6,328 nt of DNA from Phycisphaerae bacterium. GTDB lineage: Bacteria; Planctomycetota; Phycisphaerae; UBA1845; Fen-1342. The stretch spans positions 1 through 6,328 of the forward strand of contig JAGVEP010000438.1 in NCBI GenBank assembly GCA_020058145.1, written 5' to 3'. The position numbers were made by a program, and so were the translations under genes. The notes below the pieces were generated by a model. The model saw only the letters and a program-made list of their open reading frames with translations, did no database searches and was not told where the DNA came from. Of the stretch, positions 5,308 through 6,328 are shown one piece after another. Each line of letters begins with the position of its first letter. Positions within the stretch are counted from its first letter, which is position 1.

Positions 5308-5313
5308 CCACGC

Positions 5314-6291
5314 CTATTTCATATACTGCGGCGTCCAGGCTTCGTCCTTACCGTTGCTCGACCACTGCGAATTCTCGCCGTCGAAGCCGACGCTGCCGTC
5401 GGGGTTCAGTTGGTACCCGAGTTGCGCCAGCGTGTATCCGGCCGCGTGCCCGTCCAGCCATAGCACGTTGCCCAGTCCGCGATGCCGCGTATCGACCGCC
5501 GTCCGATGATCCGGGAAGCCGGCCATCTCACCGTTAGTAGGGTCCACGCGCGGCGGATCGAGATTGAAGCCCTCGCCGCCGACGTTCTCCGCGTCATCGG
5601 GACCCCCGTGCTGGGGGTCGTTGGCATACGGCCCGCGGTTCGCCGGGGCAAACGTCGCGGCCGTGCCGAGCGCGTCGGCCACCGTCACGACCCGACTGGT
5701 GAAACGCACCTTGGTGAGCTGCACCGGCCAGTTCTTGTACGACGTCTCCTCCGCGGTCAACAGCCGCGAGTTCCCCAGGAATTGGTAGTTGTAGCCATAG
5801 CATGCGTTTTTCTCGTCCGTCCACTCCGGCACGCTCGGGCAGACATAGACCGGGTACGAGTAGTCCTGACGGTCGCCGGCTTGCCCGTGGATATCAACGT
5901 AGTCCTTGCACCCGGCCGGATCGTCGAACGGCGGCGCGCCGACCGCCCCGCTCATCATCGCCAAAAACGTCGGACGGTACTTGTGACGGCCGTAGATCAT
6001 CGCGTACGGGTCGCAGAGCTGGCCCGTGAACTTGGGCAGCCGTCCCGGCGGCAGGACGTCGCGGTTCTCGCTCCAGTAGATGGTCATGCCCTGACCAAGG
6101 ACCCGCAGGTGTGTCAGGCACACGCTGGCACGCGCCGCCTGCCGCGCCCCGGACAACGCCGGGAGCAGGATGCTGATAAGCAGTCCGATAATGGCGACAA
6201 CGACCAGCAATTCAATTAGCGTGAAACCCCTAAATGGACGTGCGCGAATCGGCGGCGCCTGTCCGAGCCGCGAGCGCAAGCTCGCGGACAC
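5314..6291 (-). CDS. Pseudopilin-like protein with prepilin cleavage site and H-X9-DG motif
   Basis: About 325 residues with a short basic leader, then the type IV prepilin signal RGFTLIELLVVVAIIGLL. Cleavage is expected between Gly22 and Phe23, with the conserved Glu at mature position 5 (Glu27) and a hydrophobic helix to about residue 46, followed by SGARQAAR. The rest is a secreted globular domain. Near its end it holds the H-X9-DG motif (His270, Asp280-Gly281), which marks the large planctomycete family of prepilin-processed proteins. Such proteins are thought to be exported and assembled by type II secretion or pilus-like machinery; the individual role is unknown. The start is uncertain. 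No ATG precedes the signal; GTG at 6291 and TTG at 6279 are possible, and the frame stays open to the window edge, so the true start may lie outside. The GTG lacks a well-spaced ribosome site and falls within a palindromic repeat cluster. Confidence 0.88.
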   Translation of the reverse strand: MSASLRSRLGQAPPIRARPFRGFTLIELLVVVAIIGLLISILLPALSGARQAARASVCLTHLRVLGQGMTIYWSENRDVLPPGRLPKFTGQLCDPYAMIYGRHKYRPTFLAMMSGAVGAPPFDDPAGCKDYVDIHGQAGDRQDYSYPVYVCPSVPEWTDEKNACYGYNYQFLGNSRLLTAEETSYKNWPVQLTKVRFTSRVVTVADALGTAATFAPANRGPYANDPQHGGPDDAENVGGEGFNLDPPRVDPTNGEMAGFPDHRTAVDTRHRGLGNVLWLDGHAAGYTLAQLGYQLNPDGSVGFDGENSQWSSNGKDEAWTPQYMK

Positions 6292-6320
6292 ACTTCCGAC
6301 CGCTCGCGCGGTCGGCTCGG
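6263..6320. repeat. Cluster of nested palindromes (REP-like element)
   Basis: Two perfect 8-base stems stand side by side: CCGCGAGC/GCTCGCGG (6268-6287, GCAA loop) and CCGACCGC/GCGGTCGG (6296-6315, TCGC loop). They are enclosed by a 7-base outer inverted repeat, CCGAGCC (6263-6269) and GGCTCGG (6314-6320), which overlaps and would compete with the inner stems. The arrangement resembles dispersed extragenic palindromic elements. It overlaps the putative N-terminal leader codons and upstream region of the pseudopilin gene. Only one copy lies in the window, so dispersal in the genome is not shown. Confidence 0.6.
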
Positions 6321-6328
6321 ATCTGCGC

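Noticed and set aside
5482..6219. Plus-strand frame of 245 residues opposite the pseudopilin gene
   Set aside because: It is Arg/Val-rich with no domain, and the opposite strand carries a clear prepilin signal and H-X9-DG motif.

Overview
The window is a GC-rich bacterial chromosome segment, most likely from a Planctomycetota member. The best evidence is the minus-strand gene at the right end. It encodes a pseudopilin-like protein with a GFTLIELLVV prepilin cleavage site and a C-terminal H-X9-DG motif, a combination that is greatly expanded in planctomycetes. The organism is Gram-negative-like, because it carries MlaE and MlaF homologues of the outer-membrane lipid transport system. No rRNA, tRNA or CRISPR array was seen.

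Layout from left to right. Positions 1-640 (minus) hold the N-terminal membrane domain of an FtsK/SpoIIIE DNA translocase that runs off the left edge. A 148-base divergent region follows, with an ATATCGC/GCGATAT inverted repeat. Positions 789-2445 (plus) hold a tight mlaE-mlaF pair, the permease and ATPase of an MCE-type lipid transporter. No mlaD (MCE protein) gene follows. That place is taken by rearranged DNA: the left end and first ~60 codons of an IS630-type transposase, joined directly to the last ~105 codons of an aldehyde dehydrogenase of the ALDH7 family.

Next, 3121-4407 encodes an intact 428-residue P-loop ATPase of the AAA/STAND or Orc1/Cdc6-like type with a probable C-terminal winged helix. 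A second, decayed copy of the same ALDH7 3' end follows it at 4421-4565. The ATPase gene is therefore bracketed by direct repeats of the end of one gene (103 of 114 bases identical in the ungapped core). Its GC content is lower than that of its neighbours, and a -10-like hexamer sits so close to its ATG that the mRNA could be leaderless. This is the accessory part of the window and the part most worth following up.

To the right, 4742-5281 (plus) encodes a small nitroreductase-family flavoprotein. It converges on the pseudopilin gene (minus, stop at 5314), and a GC-rich hairpin between the two stops probably acts as a shared terminator. The right edge (6263-6320) carries two strong palindromes nested in a longer inverted repeat. 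This looks like a dispersed REP-like element that overlaps the possible start of the pseudopilin gene.

Only mlaE and mlaF clearly work together. The other genes look like independent units brought together by rearrangement.
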